DNA of 64,000 nt from Rhyzopertha dominica (lineage: Eukaryota > Arthropoda > Insecta > Coleoptera > Bostrichidae), in contig QCXZ01000041.1 in the NCBI GenBank assembly GCA_025024175.1, forward strand, positions 41,225,786 through 41,289,785, given 5' to 3'. The translations under genes were made by a program, and so were the position numbers. How positions within the stretch are numbered: the stretch's first letter is position 1; the number at the start of each line of letters is the position of its first letter. The notes under the pieces were generated by a model that ran no database searches, was not told the origin of the DNA, and was given only the letters and a program-made list of their open reading frames with translations. This document shows positions 35,640-45,680 of the stretch, in pieces.

Positions 35640-36339
35640 CTGGTATTGATGATGTGTTGCGAAAAAAGAACAAGAACGCTTTTATTGATCCTAAAGCTTT
35701 ATTAAATCAAAGCCGTTTATCAATCTTTACACATTCCCGAGCGGACGCAACTCGTCCTCAGAGATAGTGGTGATTTAGTTCCATCAAAATTTATTATTGA
35801 ACATGTATTTTAGCGATTCTTAAATGGTATCCAAATCAGTGCGCATAGTTTGGACGAAATGTAATGCAATTGATGATAAGCTCGATAGTCTAATGGCGTT
35901 ACTTAACAACATGAACAGCAAGATAGACAGTTTCGATAGTCGTCTTTTACAAATGGAATTGCGATAACTGGACTCCACTCCAGTTTCTATAGTGAGCGTT
36001 ACTTTTAGGATTGTTTTGGTACACAGCAGCCCCACAGGCAACGCCTAACAATAATTTTCTAGTTACGATACGGCCGCTCAAACAAAACACCAACTAGAGT
36101 ACTTGAAAAAGCTACGTCAAGAACTGAAGGAACGCGTCGATAAAGGGGAAACTGTCATTAACAGTAAATAAAATACTTGCCTATATACAGTCGTTCCTAT
36201 TGAATCAAAAAATCTAACTCGGTAACTCGAAAATCTTCAATAATTATCCTTTCTTTATACTAATATTATATCCCTTCATACCAAATATAATGATCTTTAC
36301 CTGGATGTTGCATCACACTGTGGAGACTGGCTACGCGTA
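35640..36339 (+). pseudogene. Possible LINE ORF1-like remnants
   Basis: At about 35820-35966 one frame gives a heptad-like coiled-coil stretch (AIDDKLDSLMALLNNMNSKI and on). At about 36075-36170 another gives KLRQELKERVDKGETV followed by a stop. Such pieces occur in ORF1/gag-like proteins of insect retroelements, but neither is diagnostic. The interval ends at the target duplication of the errantivirus-type element. Confidence 0.25.
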
Positions 36340-36343
36340 CGCG

Positions 36344-36644
36344 AATTATAGAACACTCCTCGTATACACATCAAAGGACCAGACAATAGAGGATCCATTG
36401 ATTCCACACGTGCCTCCAGTGAAGACAATTGGACCATTAGTAATTAGTTGCTTAAATCATGGAATGTGATCAGACTCAGCATTTCCTGTCATATAAAAAT
36501 GAAAGTTGTAAACAAATAAGGTAGAACGTAGAAAATATCGCATGTACACGGTTAGATACTTGTCAGTCTGTAATCTGAAAACTTTATGTATTATTAAAAT
36601 AAATAGTTTTTAAAAACGGGTTTTCACCATCGAAAAACGTAATT
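36344..36644 (+). repeat. 5' LTR of the intact errantivirus-type element
   Basis: 301 bp, starts AATTAT and ends CGTAATT. It carries AATAAA at 36598-36603. No TATA box is evident, as is usual for errantiviruses, which use initiator-type promoters. Confidence 0.9.
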
Positions 36645-36909
36645 GGCGCAGTCAGTAGGATCGCGAAAAAGGGCATTACCGCTGAAAACGGTACCCTCTC
36701 GATCCTAATCGTTAATTTTCGCGACTCCAAAAAACATCGATAACTGGATTCATAGAGGAAGGACACACCGCTGCATACGGGACCTTCTTGAAGAAATCTA
36801 CGAACCAAGGAAAACCCGGACAAAGGAGGCTCAGCTCAATAGCTCCGTCTCGCGGACATCAGGACCAGAAGAAGAACTCGATAGCTCCGATTCGCCTGGT
36901 GACCATAGT

Positions 36910-36947
36910 ATGTTTGCAAAGTACTTCGTCGTGGCATCCGTGTAAGT
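36910..36947 (+). promoter_or_regulatory. Leader ATG and splice donor for env mRNA
   Basis: An ATG at 36910 opens a short hydrophobic reading frame that runs into a consensus donor, GTAAGT at 36942-36947. In unspliced RNA the frame ends at once (TAA at 36943), giving an 11-codon upstream ORF before gag. In RNA spliced to the acceptor at 41811-41813 the frame stays open into env. Subgenomic env mRNA made by splicing a leader donor to a site before env is established for Drosophila gypsy; here the assignment is inferred from sequence. Confidence 0.65.
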
Positions 36948-36972
36948 ACATTTGTTTTATCTTTTCACATAT

Positions 36973-38163
36973 ATGACAGAACATTTCGCGAACGAAATAT
37001 TTAAAGCCCTAAGTTTGAGGTTGGATAATTTATCAGAATCAGAAGAAGAAGAAGTAATTGCAAATCAGGTACATATTAATAACATGGCTTTTAACGCTGA
37101 ATTTCTAAAATGCATCCCCGAATTCGATGGGAATCCTACAGAATTACATAGATTCATTAGTACAAGTGATAGTATTATTAATAATTTTTACGACCGAGCA
37201 AATCCGGCAAGTTTTATGAACACTTTCATTTTAAACTCGATTATCAATAGACTATCTGGAACGGCAAAATTAGTAGCAAATATTCAAAATGTATCCACAT
37301 GGCAGGAATTAAAAACAACCTTGTATAGCCACTTTGCGGATCAAAGAGACGAGGCATGTTTAAATAGAGACCTCATAATGTTGAAACAAATTCAGAACGA
37401 AACCCCCCAACAATTTCACGATAAATGCTTACAATTATTAAATACAATATGTTCGTACATCGACATCCATGAACAGACGGTTGAGGCAAGAACACTAAAA
37501 AGAGAATTTTACTTAACTTTAACGCTAAGAACATTTCTATCAGGTTTAAGGGAACCTTTAGGTACCACTATACGTAGCATGAAACCGAGCAATTTGAACG
37601 AAGCTTTACAATTTATTGTCCAAGAAGAGAATGCACATCGACTACGAAACTACTTGCACCCAGCAAACTCGACAAAACCAAAATTTAACCATTTTAACAA
37701 TCAAAATAGATATAATAGCTTTAACCAACGTAGACAAAATTATATTCCACAAAATTTCTCATATAGGCCAAATTCAACGCCATTTCCGTCACAACCGATA
37801 GATATAAGACCAAGGCCAATACACAATCAAAAAGTCTTTACGAATAAACAAGTTTTTGGAAGTTCTCGATCAAATGTAAATACAAACAGAAATGCTTTCG
37901 CACCAAAACGTAATTATCAACAACAGTATGAACCGACACCAATGTCTATTTCGACTAGGCAAACGTACAGACCAAATTATCAAAATAATAATCAGCAATC
38001 AAACTTTAATCAACAAAGTAGTTATCAGAGACCGACTTTTATCTCTGAGGAACTGTTTAACGCAGAAACAAAAAAATCTGAAAATGTTAAAGCTCAACAA
38101 AATTTTCGGATGAATCCAGGCCAAGCAGCTCAAAGTAATAGATTTTCATCATGTCGATCATAA
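36973..38163 (+). CDS. gag: Gag structural protein of errantivirus-type element
   Basis: A 396-residue frame starting at the first in-frame ATG (36973) downstream of the env splice donor; the open frame reaches further up, but only with a TTG. The N-terminal two thirds (to about residue 230) are helical and resemble a retrotransposon capsid (PEFDGNPTELHRFI, then a conserved LNRDL...LKQ region). The C-terminal third is Asn/Gln/Arg/Pro-rich, with RYNSF and RRQNY phrases, and lacks CCHC zinc knuckles, as is typical for errantivirus Gag. The protein would assemble particles and bind genomic RNA. It ends at TAA 38161-38163, overlapping the pol frame by about 50 bases. Confidence 0.88.
   Translation: MTEHFANEIFKALSLRLDNLSESEEEEVIANQVHINNMAFNAEFLKCIPEFDGNPTELHRFISTSDSIINNFYDRANPASFMNTFILNSIINRLSGTAKLVANIQNVSTWQELKTTLYSHFADQRDEACLNRDLIMLKQIQNETPQQFHDKCLQLLNTICSYIDIHEQTVEARTLKREFYLTLTLRTFLSGLREPLGTTIRSMKPSNLNEALQFIVQEENAHRLRNYLHPANSTKPKFNHFNNQNRYNSFNQRRQNYIPQNFSYRPNSTPFPSQPIDIRPRPIHNQKVFTNKQVFGSSRSNVNTNRNAFAPKRNYQQQYEPTPMSISTRQTYRPNYQNNNQQSNFNQQSSYQRPTFISEELFNAETKKSENVKAQQNFRMNPGQAAQSNRFSSCRS
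38114..38163 (+). other. gag-pol overlap with +1 (or -2) frame relation
   Basis: Gag codons begin at positions of form 3n+1 and pol codons at 3n+2. Pol is open from 38114, just after a TGA at 38111, and gag closes at 38161-38163. A -1 shift would not reach the pol frame; +1 or -2 is required. No classic XXXYYYZ slippery heptamer that would serve a -1 shift matters here. An indel error in the assembly could also explain it. Confidence 0.6.
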
Positions 38164-41100
38164 CAAGTTACCATTTATTTATATTCCTAGTTATAAATTA
38201 AAACTATTAATTGATACAGGTAGCTCGAACTCTTTCATTAACCCCGAAGTAGCATCTAAATATTTTAGTAAAGATATTAAAAATGACCCAATCGTAATTT
38301 CAACCGTGTACCAGGAAAACATTGTTCCACAATCGATAGAGATACCTGCATTTAATCGTTTTATGATTCCATATCCGCTAGATATTAAGTTTCATANTCT
38401 AAAATTTCACGAATACTTTGACGGTTTAATAGGGTTTGATATATTGGAAAAATTACAAGCAAAATTAGACTTAGTAAACTCAATGTTAACTACTCCTCAC
38501 GTAAGTATTCAGTTACACTACACAAGAAATAATCAGCCACCAATAATTTCGTATGACATTCCTGTAAGAAGTCAAAAGGTTATTAAATTACCAGTAGATC
38601 AAGAAAGTGGAGAAATAATAATACCATACATGAAATTGCAAGGATGCGAAATCCCCGAAACTTTAACAGTCTCAAAAGATAACTTTGCAATTACTACTAT
38701 AAACAACAGTACAGATAAACCAGTAAAATTCGATTTGTTTAAGCCGATAAGAGTAGAAAAATTCAATCAAGTAAATACCACAAAATTATTTAACATTGAA
38801 TACAATCAATTGAGAAACAAGAAAAGCGTGCCAAAAATTCCTGTTGATTTATCAAAAATACGACTAGATCACTGTAATTACGAGGAACGTTCAAAATTGT
38901 TACAACTAATTCAGCAATACTCAGAGATTTTTTATAAAGAAGGTGACTCTTTAACTTTTACAAATCAAATTAAACACAGAATCAGAACAAAAGATGAAAT
39001 ACCAGTCTATACTAAAACATATCGCTATCCGTTTGTTCACAAGGAAGAAGTTCAAAGGCAAATTAAGGGAATGCTAGAACAAGGTATAATTAGGCCAAGT
39101 GAATCACCATGGTCATCACCAATTTGGGTGGTACCAAAGAAATTAGATGCCTCTGGAAAACAAAAATGGAGAGTCGTGGTAGACTACAGAAAATTAAACG
39201 AAAAAACTATTGACGATAAATATCCGTTGCCAAATATTACTGATGTATTGGATAAATTAGGAAAAGCCAACTATTTCACTACACTAGACTTAGCGTCAGG
39301 TTACCATCAAATAGAAATTCACCCAGACGATGTAGAAAAAACGGCGTTTACTACAGAAAACGGACATTTCGAATTTTTAAGGATGAGTTTCGGCCTTAAG
39401 AATGCGCCTGCAAGTTTTCAAAGAGTAATGGATAATATTTTACGTGGTATTCAAAATGAAAAATGTTTAGTGTATCTTGATGACATCATAATTTTCTCAA
39501 CATCCTTAGAAGAACATTTAACAAATCTAAAGTCAGTATTTGAGCGGTTAAGACAAACTAATTTCAAAATTCAACTGGACAAATCAGAATTTTTGCGAAA
39601 GGAAGTTAGTTATTTAGGACATATAATCACACCAAATGGAGTTAAACCTAATCCAGATAAAATTGAAGCTATCAAAAACTTTCCCATTCCAAAAAACCAG
39701 AAACAGATTAAATCATTCCTTGGATTGTTAGGCTATTATCGTAGGTTCATTAAGGACTTTGCAAAAATCACAAAACCTCTAACAATTTGTTTAAAGAAAG
39801 ACGCCAAAGTGGAACACACCAATGAGTTTGTCAAATGTTTTGAATTATGTAAAAATTTATTAATTAACGATCCGATACTCCAGTATCCAGATTTTGAAAA
39901 ATCATTCAATCTAACTACCGATGCAAGTAATTATGCCATTGGCGCCGTCCTATCTCAAGGAACTATAGGAAAAGATTTACCAGTAGCTTATGCCTCACGT
40001 ACTTTGAACGATCACGAGAAAAATTATTCAACTATCGAAAAAGAACTATTGGCAATAGTGTGGGCGACAAAATATTTCAGACCATATTTGTATGGCAGAA
40101 AATTCAAAATTGTCACGGATCACAAACCTCTACAATGGCTTTTCTCTTTAAAAGAACCCGGTTCAAAACTTGTAAGATGGCGATTAAAATTGGAAGAATT
40201 CGACTACGAAATAATTCATAAAAAAGGCAAATTAAATAAAAATGCCGACGCCTTAAGCAGAGCTGAAATTAATACAAAGGAAGAAACCAAAAACATCTTC
40301 GAATATATAAATCAGTTTAACCAAGAAATAACGTCTCAAGAAAATTTGTCAAACATAGCCACATCACAGCAACAGTTTAAAGAAACTAATGAATCAGTTC
40401 AGGTAAATTTAGACGAGGACGAAATCATTGATTTAATCACCGTACATTCAAATTCATCTGAAGAACCGATAGTAGAAATTCCAATTACCGATATGCCTTT
40501 AAATTATGCATCAAATCAAGTCGTTATGAGTTCAGTACATCACTTTCCAGCAAAAGTTAAAATACAAAAATTTTTTGATTACAAACAGAGATTTTATGTT
40601 CAAATAGCAGAAAAACAAGATATTATTAATTTCGTTAAAGAATACACCGTCCCAAATGTAGCATATGTAATTTATTTTGAAAACGAAAATTTATACAAGA
40701 CATTTTGCACTGTTGTTCAAAAAACATTTAAATACCCCTCGTACAAGTTCAGACGAGCCACAATCAAGTTGGTTGATATTGAAGATAATGATGAAATCGA
40801 TTTAACTATTAGAAACTACCATGAAGGCAAATCCAATCATAGAGGTATCGAAGAAACTGAAAGCCGTATAAAGCAAAAATACTATTTTCCACAAATGCGT
40901 AAACTTATTCAAAATTTCATAAACAATTGTGATATATGTAAACAAAGCAAGTATGATAGAAACCCAATTAAACCTAAATTTAACGTAGTTCCGGTTCCAG
41001 CGAAACCATTTGATACGATACACATTGACACGTTCCAACTCGAAAAACAGAAATTTCTTACTTTAATAGACAGCTTTTCGCGTTATGCTCAAGCATACCC

Positions 41101-41800
41101 CTTGAATTCATTAAACTCGATTGAAATAATTGACAGTCTCATACAGTATTTTTCACATCATGGCATACCCAAAATTATTGTAGTAGATAACGGTACAGAA
41201 TTTAAAAACTCAGTTTTAAAGGAATTATTGGAAGTGCACAAAATACAAGTTCATTTTATAACTCCACATCACCCCGAATCAAACGGCATAATAGAACGAT
41301 TACATTCCACTTTATTAGAACACATACGATTGTTAAACACGCAAGGATTCAAAGAAGATAATATTTTACAAAAAATGAAATACGCCATATTAGCTTACAA
41401 TAATTCTATTCACACTGTAACTAAGCATAAACCAATAGATTTAGTCACAGGTCACGTTAGTACCGAAGACCCATTTAATATTAACCTAGAAAAAGAATTA
41501 TTAAACGATTATATAGAAAAACATAGGCAAACTACACAAAAGTTATATTCACATCTAAATACTAAGTTACAAGAAAATAAAGAGAAACTAATGGCAAAAG
41601 TAAACGAAAACCGCGAAGAAATTAATGTAACTCCAGAACAAGAAGTTAATCAAAGAATTTTTAATAGAAATAAGAAAGCTAACAAGTATCAACCCAAAAG
41701 TAAGGTACAAGAATACGATCCCAGTAAGAAAATTATTATTTTGGACAATCGTAAAGTCCATGTATCAAACATTAGAAGACCTCCAGTAAAACAAAATTAA
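38114..41800 (+). CDS. pol: Pol polyprotein (protease, reverse transcriptase, RNase H, integrase)
   Basis: The frame is open from 38114 with no ATG start, so it is presumably made as a Gag-Pol fusion by frameshifting. The domains are in gypsy order. The aspartic protease active site LLIDTGSS is at 38204-38227. The reverse transcriptase has TLDLASGYHQI, SFGLKNAP and the catalytic YLDD at 39473-39484. The RNase H region has TTDASNYAIGAVL and YASRTL. The integrase zinc finger (H..H...C..C, from NYHEGK at about 40814) is followed by the catalytic triad with Asp codons at 41027 and 41186 and Glu at 41294; the last two are separated by 35 residues, the DD35E spacing. One ambiguous codon includes the N at 38398. 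All catalytic residues are present, so the protein could be active. Confidence 0.92.
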   Translation: MQAKQLKVIDFHHVDHNKLPFIYIPSYKLKLLIDTGSSNSFINPEVASKYFSKDIKNDPIVISTVYQENIVPQSIEIPAFNRFMIPYPLDIKFHXLKFHEYFDGLIGFDILEKLQAKLDLVNSMLTTPHVSIQLHYTRNNQPPIISYDIPVRSQKVIKLPVDQESGEIIIPYMKLQGCEIPETLTVSKDNFAITTINNSTDKPVKFDLFKPIRVEKFNQVNTTKLFNIEYNQLRNKKSVPKIPVDLSKIRLDHCNYEERSKLLQLIQQYSEIFYKEGDSLTFTNQIKHRIRTKDEIPVYTKTYRYPFVHKEEVQRQIKGMLEQGIIRPSESPWSSPIWVVPKKLDASGKQKWRVVVDYRKLNEKTIDDKYPLPNITDVLDKLGKANYFTTLDLASGYHQIEIHPDDVEKTAFTTENGHFEFLRMSFGLKNAPASFQRVMDNILRGIQNEKCLVYLDDIIIFSTSLEEHLTNLKSVFERLRQTNFKIQLDKSEFLRKEVSYLGHIITPNGVKPNPDKIEAIKNFPIPKNQKQIKSFLGLLGYYRRFIKDFAKITKPLTICLKKDAKVEHTNEFVKCFELCKNLLINDPILQYPDFEKSFNLTTDASNYAIGAVLSQGTIGKDLPVAYASRTLNDHEKNYSTIEKELLAIVWATKYFRPYLYGRKFKIVTDHKPLQWLFSLKEPGSKLVRWRLKLEEFDYEIIHKKGKLNKNADALSRAEINTKEETKNIFEYINQFNQEITSQENLSNIATSQQQFKETNESVQVNLDEDEIIDLITVHSNSSEEPIVEIPITDMPLNYASNQVVMSSVHHFPAKVKIQKFFDYKQRFYVQIAEKQDIINFVKEYTVPNVAYVIYFENENLYKTFCTVVQKTFKYPSYKFRRATIKLVDIEDNDEIDLTIRNYHEGKSNHRGIEETESRIKQKYYFPQMRKLIQNFINNCDICKQSKYDRNPIKPKFNVVPVPAKPFDTIHIDTFQLEKQKFLTLIDSFSRYAQAYPLNSLNSIEIIDSLIQYFSHHGIPKIIVVDNGTEFKNSVLKELLEVHKIQVHFITPHHPESNGIIERLHSTLLEHIRLLNTQGFKEDNILQKMKYAILAYNNSIHTVTKHKPIDLVTGHVSTEDPFNINLEKELLNDYIEKHRQTTQKLYSHLNTKLQENKEKLMAKVNENREEINVTPEQEVNQRIFNRNKKANKYQPKSKVQEYDPSKKIIILDNRKVHVSNIRRPPVKQN

Positions 41801-41813
41801 TTATTCTTTTCAG
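41801..41813 (+). promoter_or_regulatory. Splice acceptor for env mRNA
   Basis: A polypyrimidine run ending in CAG (TTATTCTTTTCAG) lies directly between the pol stop and the env frame. The env frame has no ATG at its beginning (the first codon after the acceptor is a TTG), which supports use of this site. Confidence 0.7.
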
Positions 41814-43557
41814 ATTGCTACAATGCGGAAATGCTGTGCAAAACGAGGAAATTACGCTTAATGCTTTAGAAAAAGGCTCAGGACTATTTGTTAATAAGCT
41901 TGGAAATGCTAAATTGCGGCAAGCAGACAAAAAGATATTATTTTACAGAGATTTAAACCCACTGGCCCATGAATTATCAAAATTAGACACACACGTTACA
42001 AATTTATACAAAAACATATCTACAATGCCAAATTATAGATTTTCCGCAGAACTTATAAATTTTATTAAGGTATTAAACATTACCAAACACAGTGTAGAGA
42101 ACAAATTATTCGAAATTCTCCCATTAGAAGGTATAAATAAGCAAAAATCCCGACGAATAAAAAGAGGACTCATCAATGGTTTAGGATCTATTTTTAAAGC
42201 GATCACAGGAAATTTGGACGCCAATGACGGACAACATTTTGAAGATTTGATACAGAAACTAAATTCTAATGAAATCAAGCTACAGAAACAAGTAAAAGAT
42301 AATCACATATTATCAACGGTATTAGTAAACAAATTTAATGATAGTTTGAATCAAATTTCACATTACCAAAGGTTGCTCAGTTCAAAATTACTAATAATAC
42401 AACAATTCATAAATAAGAAAATTAAGCAGGACTCCCTGAATGCTATTAGAGATGTTATACTACAAATATTAAGTACTTATCAAGCCATAAACGATAAACT
42501 AGAAGATATTGAAAATTCAATTGCTTTTTCAAAATTACAAACATTACATCCTAGTATAATTACTCAAAAAGATTTGTTATCTGAATTAAAACGCTTTGAT
42601 CAAACTTTAAATCACTTTCCACTTGACTTAACCTTAGAAAATATTCATTTATTTGAAAAAATTATTAACGTTGACAGTTACATGTTTAACAATAAACTAA
42701 CATTCATTTTATCGATTCCAGTAACTTATAATTTCACTTTTGAATATTTCCAATTAGTGCCAGTACCAAAACCATTATTTAATAATCCAGATGTATATTC
42801 AGTGATAATACCAAACTCAAACTTTGTATTAAAATCACAAATGTACTTTTCTCTCGATCCACGTCGCTGCACAAAATTAAGTCAATTATATTATTGTCAT
42901 CACGCAAATTTACGAGAATTTCCGGACAACGACAACAATTGCGAAATTTCAATTTTAACAAATAAACTTTCACACGAGAAATGCAAAGAAATCCATACAC
43001 ATATGGCACAGAACGTAATATTTCAAATTGAGAACACCAGCAAATGGATTGGAGTATTTCCAAACATAACTACCCTAAAATTGGATTGTAACAACAAAAA
43101 ACCACAAAAGCTCGTACAGGGAACGTACTTAATCGACATTCCACGCACCTGCAAAATTTACACGCCGAATGGAATATTAGCCAACGAAGCTACATCTTTT
43201 GAACAAACCGAAGAAATTGAATTTCAACTAAAAAATACAAAAATACTGCAACCAAAGGTCAATTTGACAATGGAACATTTCGAAAATAATTTCCAAAATC
43301 TACCAATGCTCAAGGACCATGTTGAATACATTGAGGAATTAGCCGTGCCCACGAATTTTCAAACACCATGGGTGATCATCGTAGCCACCATTATAATAAT
43401 TATACTAATACTTTTTATATGTTTTAAATGTCTAAGATATCCGCACCAACGACTCTGGACCGTCCGTCAAAGAAGAGGAAGAAACAACCCTGAAAATCAA
43501 CAAGAAGCCATTGACCTGACCAACGTCCAGTTACCTACCCGTATGGTCAGCTCTTAA
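41814..43557 (+). CDS. env: Env, F-type fusion glycoprotein of errantivirus-type element (3' exon)
   Basis: An open frame of about 580 codons between the acceptor and the stop at 43555-43557. It has a furin-type site RIKR (about codons 114-117), followed directly by a Gly/Ile/Phe-rich segment like the fusion peptide of errantivirus Env and baculovirus F proteins. It has a central Cys-containing ectodomain, several N-x-S/T sites, one strong transmembrane span near codons 519-540 (WVIIVATIIIIILILF region) and a 40-residue basic tail. Known Env proteins of this group are virion membrane proteins. The N-terminus and signal peptide are not encoded here but would come from the leader exon at 36910-36941. 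No break is seen in this copy. Confidence 0.88.
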
Positions 43558-43566
43558 GGAGGGAGG

Positions 43567-43867
43567 AATTATAGAACACTCCTCGTATACACATCAAAGG
43601 ACCAGACAATAGAGGATCCATTGATTCCACACGTGCCTCCAGTGAAGACAATTGGACCATTAGTAATTAGTTGCTTAAATCATGGAATGTGATCAGACTC
43701 AGCATTTCCTGTCATATAAAAATGAAAGTTGTAAACAAATAAGGTAGAACGTAGAAAATATCGCATGTACACGGTTAGATACTTGTCAGTCTGTAATCTG
43801 AAAACTTTATGTATTATTAAAATAAATAGTTTTTAAAAACGGGTTTTCACCATCGAAAAACGTAATT
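43567..43867 (+). repeat. 3' LTR of the intact errantivirus-type element
   Basis: 301 bp with no difference from the 5' LTR by eye. It is preceded by the polypurine tract AAGGAGGGAGG (43556-43566), which overlaps the env stop codon, and followed by the CGCG target duplication. Confidence 0.9.
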
Positions 43868-43871
43868 CGCG

Positions 43872-44711
43872 TCAGGATGATTGAATAATATACGATTGTG
43901 CAATACATTGTAACAATTATTTGTACTAATCTTAGTTGTGAGATGGAGTGATGTATAGTGTCGGGTAATAAATATATTGGTGTAAACGCGAAAGGCGTAT
44001 TATTGGCAAACTAGCGGGCTACCACACACATAAAACAAATTTCATTCTATTAACGAGGAGTTGGTTACACCCTCAGATCTCTGTATACAGCTGTTTCTCT
44101 ACCGGAGTACACACGTATTCGACAGGAGCGGGAAGAGAGAAGAGGTGGTGGTACTACTTAGTACTACCCTCAATGCTATAAACGTAGAATCATTGCTTCT
44201 TGAATGCAAATTTCCCGATCTAACCATATTTCATATCTTCTTAATCATCTTTAGACCGATCCAGAAATATAATAGAGGGTCACTGTCGTGAATATTATAT
44301 TTTTATAATTTTTTTATACGAAATATACTAGAAACTTTTAATCGTTATCTAGAAAACAATTAATACTAGATAATATTTTCTCGGAAAGATCGCTATCGCT
44401 TAAAAACACTGACAAAAGGTTGTCAAAAACGAAGAACCTCAAAATTCGTCTGACACAAAATCAAACGAGATTTTGAAAATAAATACACAAATCACCAAGG
44501 AAATGTGACGTCGTATAAACAACATGTCAACCTGATAAAATATGAACCTAAAGACGAAAAAGGAACTACCTACCTACTAGATATACAAGAACTACTTGAT
44601 CTCAGCTATCTACAAAATAGCCTTCCATATGTCACCTAACTTATAATTTCCACAATTCCAATTAAAATTATTAGTATTCCTACAAACTTCTATAGCTTCT
44701 TTTATTAGACA
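43872..44711. other. Unassigned; possible remains of another LTR
   Basis: At 43872-44030 the sequence has an LTR-like look: an AATAAATATATT signal, then TTGGCAAACTAGCGG, which resembles a primer-binding site. If real, the intact element inserted inside an older LTR whose other part lies just before 36340. No partner LTR was found. The rest is unrecognised. Confidence 0.25.
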
Positions 44712-45215
44712 TTAGTGATAATATTTTTGTTTATGTAACGTTTTTGTTTTATCAAAGTCGACCATGTGTTTAGTCAAATATGAGTGTTCAGCTAAGGAAG
44801 ATTTATATATCTGTTGCAGCCTAGTAGCACGTATGTCTTCTTTCAAAAGCGTACCTACTTTTATTTTAGTTTGACCTATGTAACACTTGACGCAAAAGCA
44901 ATTAATTTTGTAAACACCTTCACTCTCTAAATGTACTTTAACTAAACTATCATGTTTTCTAAGCATCCTCTTTAATTCTTCCGAAAGGCCTTGTGCATAA
45001 GGCAAACACAACTTTAATTTACTTTGTCCTAGCTGAGAATTAACTTGATTTAGATCAGCACTGTTATTAAATACTGAACAAATAATCTTATTGCTATAAC
45101 CATTCCTCACTAGCGCTGATTTAAGATGATGTATTTCTATTTGTAAAGAACTTTCGTCTGAGATCCTTTGTGCTCTAACAAATAACGTCCTTATAAGACT
45201 AATCTTTCGAGAGGG
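44712..45215 (-). pseudogene. Penelope-like element C-terminal fragment with GIY-YIG domain
   Basis: Read on the minus strand from about 45215: LIRTLFVRAQRISDE, then NGYSNKII, then a linker, then SEGVYKINCFCVKCYIGQTK followed by an EDIRA...SSLAEH...DF pattern. This is the linker plus GIY-YIG nuclease of Penelope-like retroelements (GVYKI.C..C...YIGQT, with downstream Arg, Glu/His and SS.AEH). The reverse transcriptase is missing, and upstream frames are broken. It is distinct from the fragment at 28622. Confidence 0.7.
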
Positions 45216-45445
45216 AGGGTGGTGAGATGTGGCATGTAAATATCTGTCTAAATTATACTAAAATTATCAATACAAGAAAAATGGTCTGTCACAAACGCCT
45301 AGCCAAATCCATGCCTATAGATTTCTGAACTGTAAAGCAATACTTCGTCATTTGACACCCCGTACATCGTATATTGCTTTATGATAAGTACATTGGATCA
45401 AACACTTTTCAGATACATTATTTTGCACAAAAGCTGAGTACTTAC

Positions 45446-45680
45446 ATAAAAATATGAAATACGAGGCCGAGTGACAGATGAACTTGATGAACGGTTTCCG
45501 CATGGTCTGTCCGACGACCGAATGCGGCGCCACTATATACCCTATGGACAGGAATGGAAACAGTATGCCTATCCTGACGATTTCGAGCGCCTGCAGGACC
45601 ATGTTCTTCCTCCTGAAGCCCGGCAGGCCCTCGTACCATATCGAGGCTAGTAGCTGCTGCACGTTGGGGTGGGCCACGAA
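45446..45680 (-). CDS. TRPC-type cation channel exon (pre-S1 region and S1)
   Basis: A 235 bp GC-rich exon with acceptor TTATTTTCCAG just above 45680 and donor GTAAGT just below 45446, leaving one base of a split codon. It begins FVAHPNVQQLLASIWYEG, goes on through LPGFRRK and ends PFIKFICHSASYFIFL. This is the strongly conserved segment from after the ankyrin repeats into S1 of insect TRP/TRPL/TRP-gamma and vertebrate TRPC channels. These channels are plasma-membrane Ca/Na channels gated downstream of phospholipase C. It joins in phase to the exon at 22651-22776. The ankyrin-repeat exons expected upstream (higher coordinates) were not found before the next gene. Which of trp, trpl or TRP-gamma this is cannot be decided from this segment alone. 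Confidence 0.88.

Larger units (their letters stand above)
36344..43867 (+). mobile_element. Full-length errantivirus-type (gypsy-class) LTR retrotransposon with env
   Basis: A 7524 bp element flanked by CGCG at 36340-36343 and 43868-43871. LTRs of 301 bp at 36344-36644 and 43567-43867 appear identical base for base, so insertion is very recent. The order is LTR, primer-binding site GGCGCAGTCAGTAGGATC at 36645 (the tRNA-Ser type used by Drosophila 17.6/297-like errantiviruses), leader with splice donor at 36942, gag (36973-38163), pol (38114-41800), splice acceptor ending at 41813, env (41814-43557), polypurine tract AAGGAGGGAGG at 43556-43566, LTR. All three frames are open, apart from one undetermined base at 38398. 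AATAAA signals lie at 36598 and 43821. It sits in the large TRPC intron, antisense to the channel gene. Confidence 0.92.

Noticed and set aside
40802..43063. Minus-strand ORFs opposite pol and env
   Set aside because: They are antisense shadows of long, domain-supported plus-strand frames.
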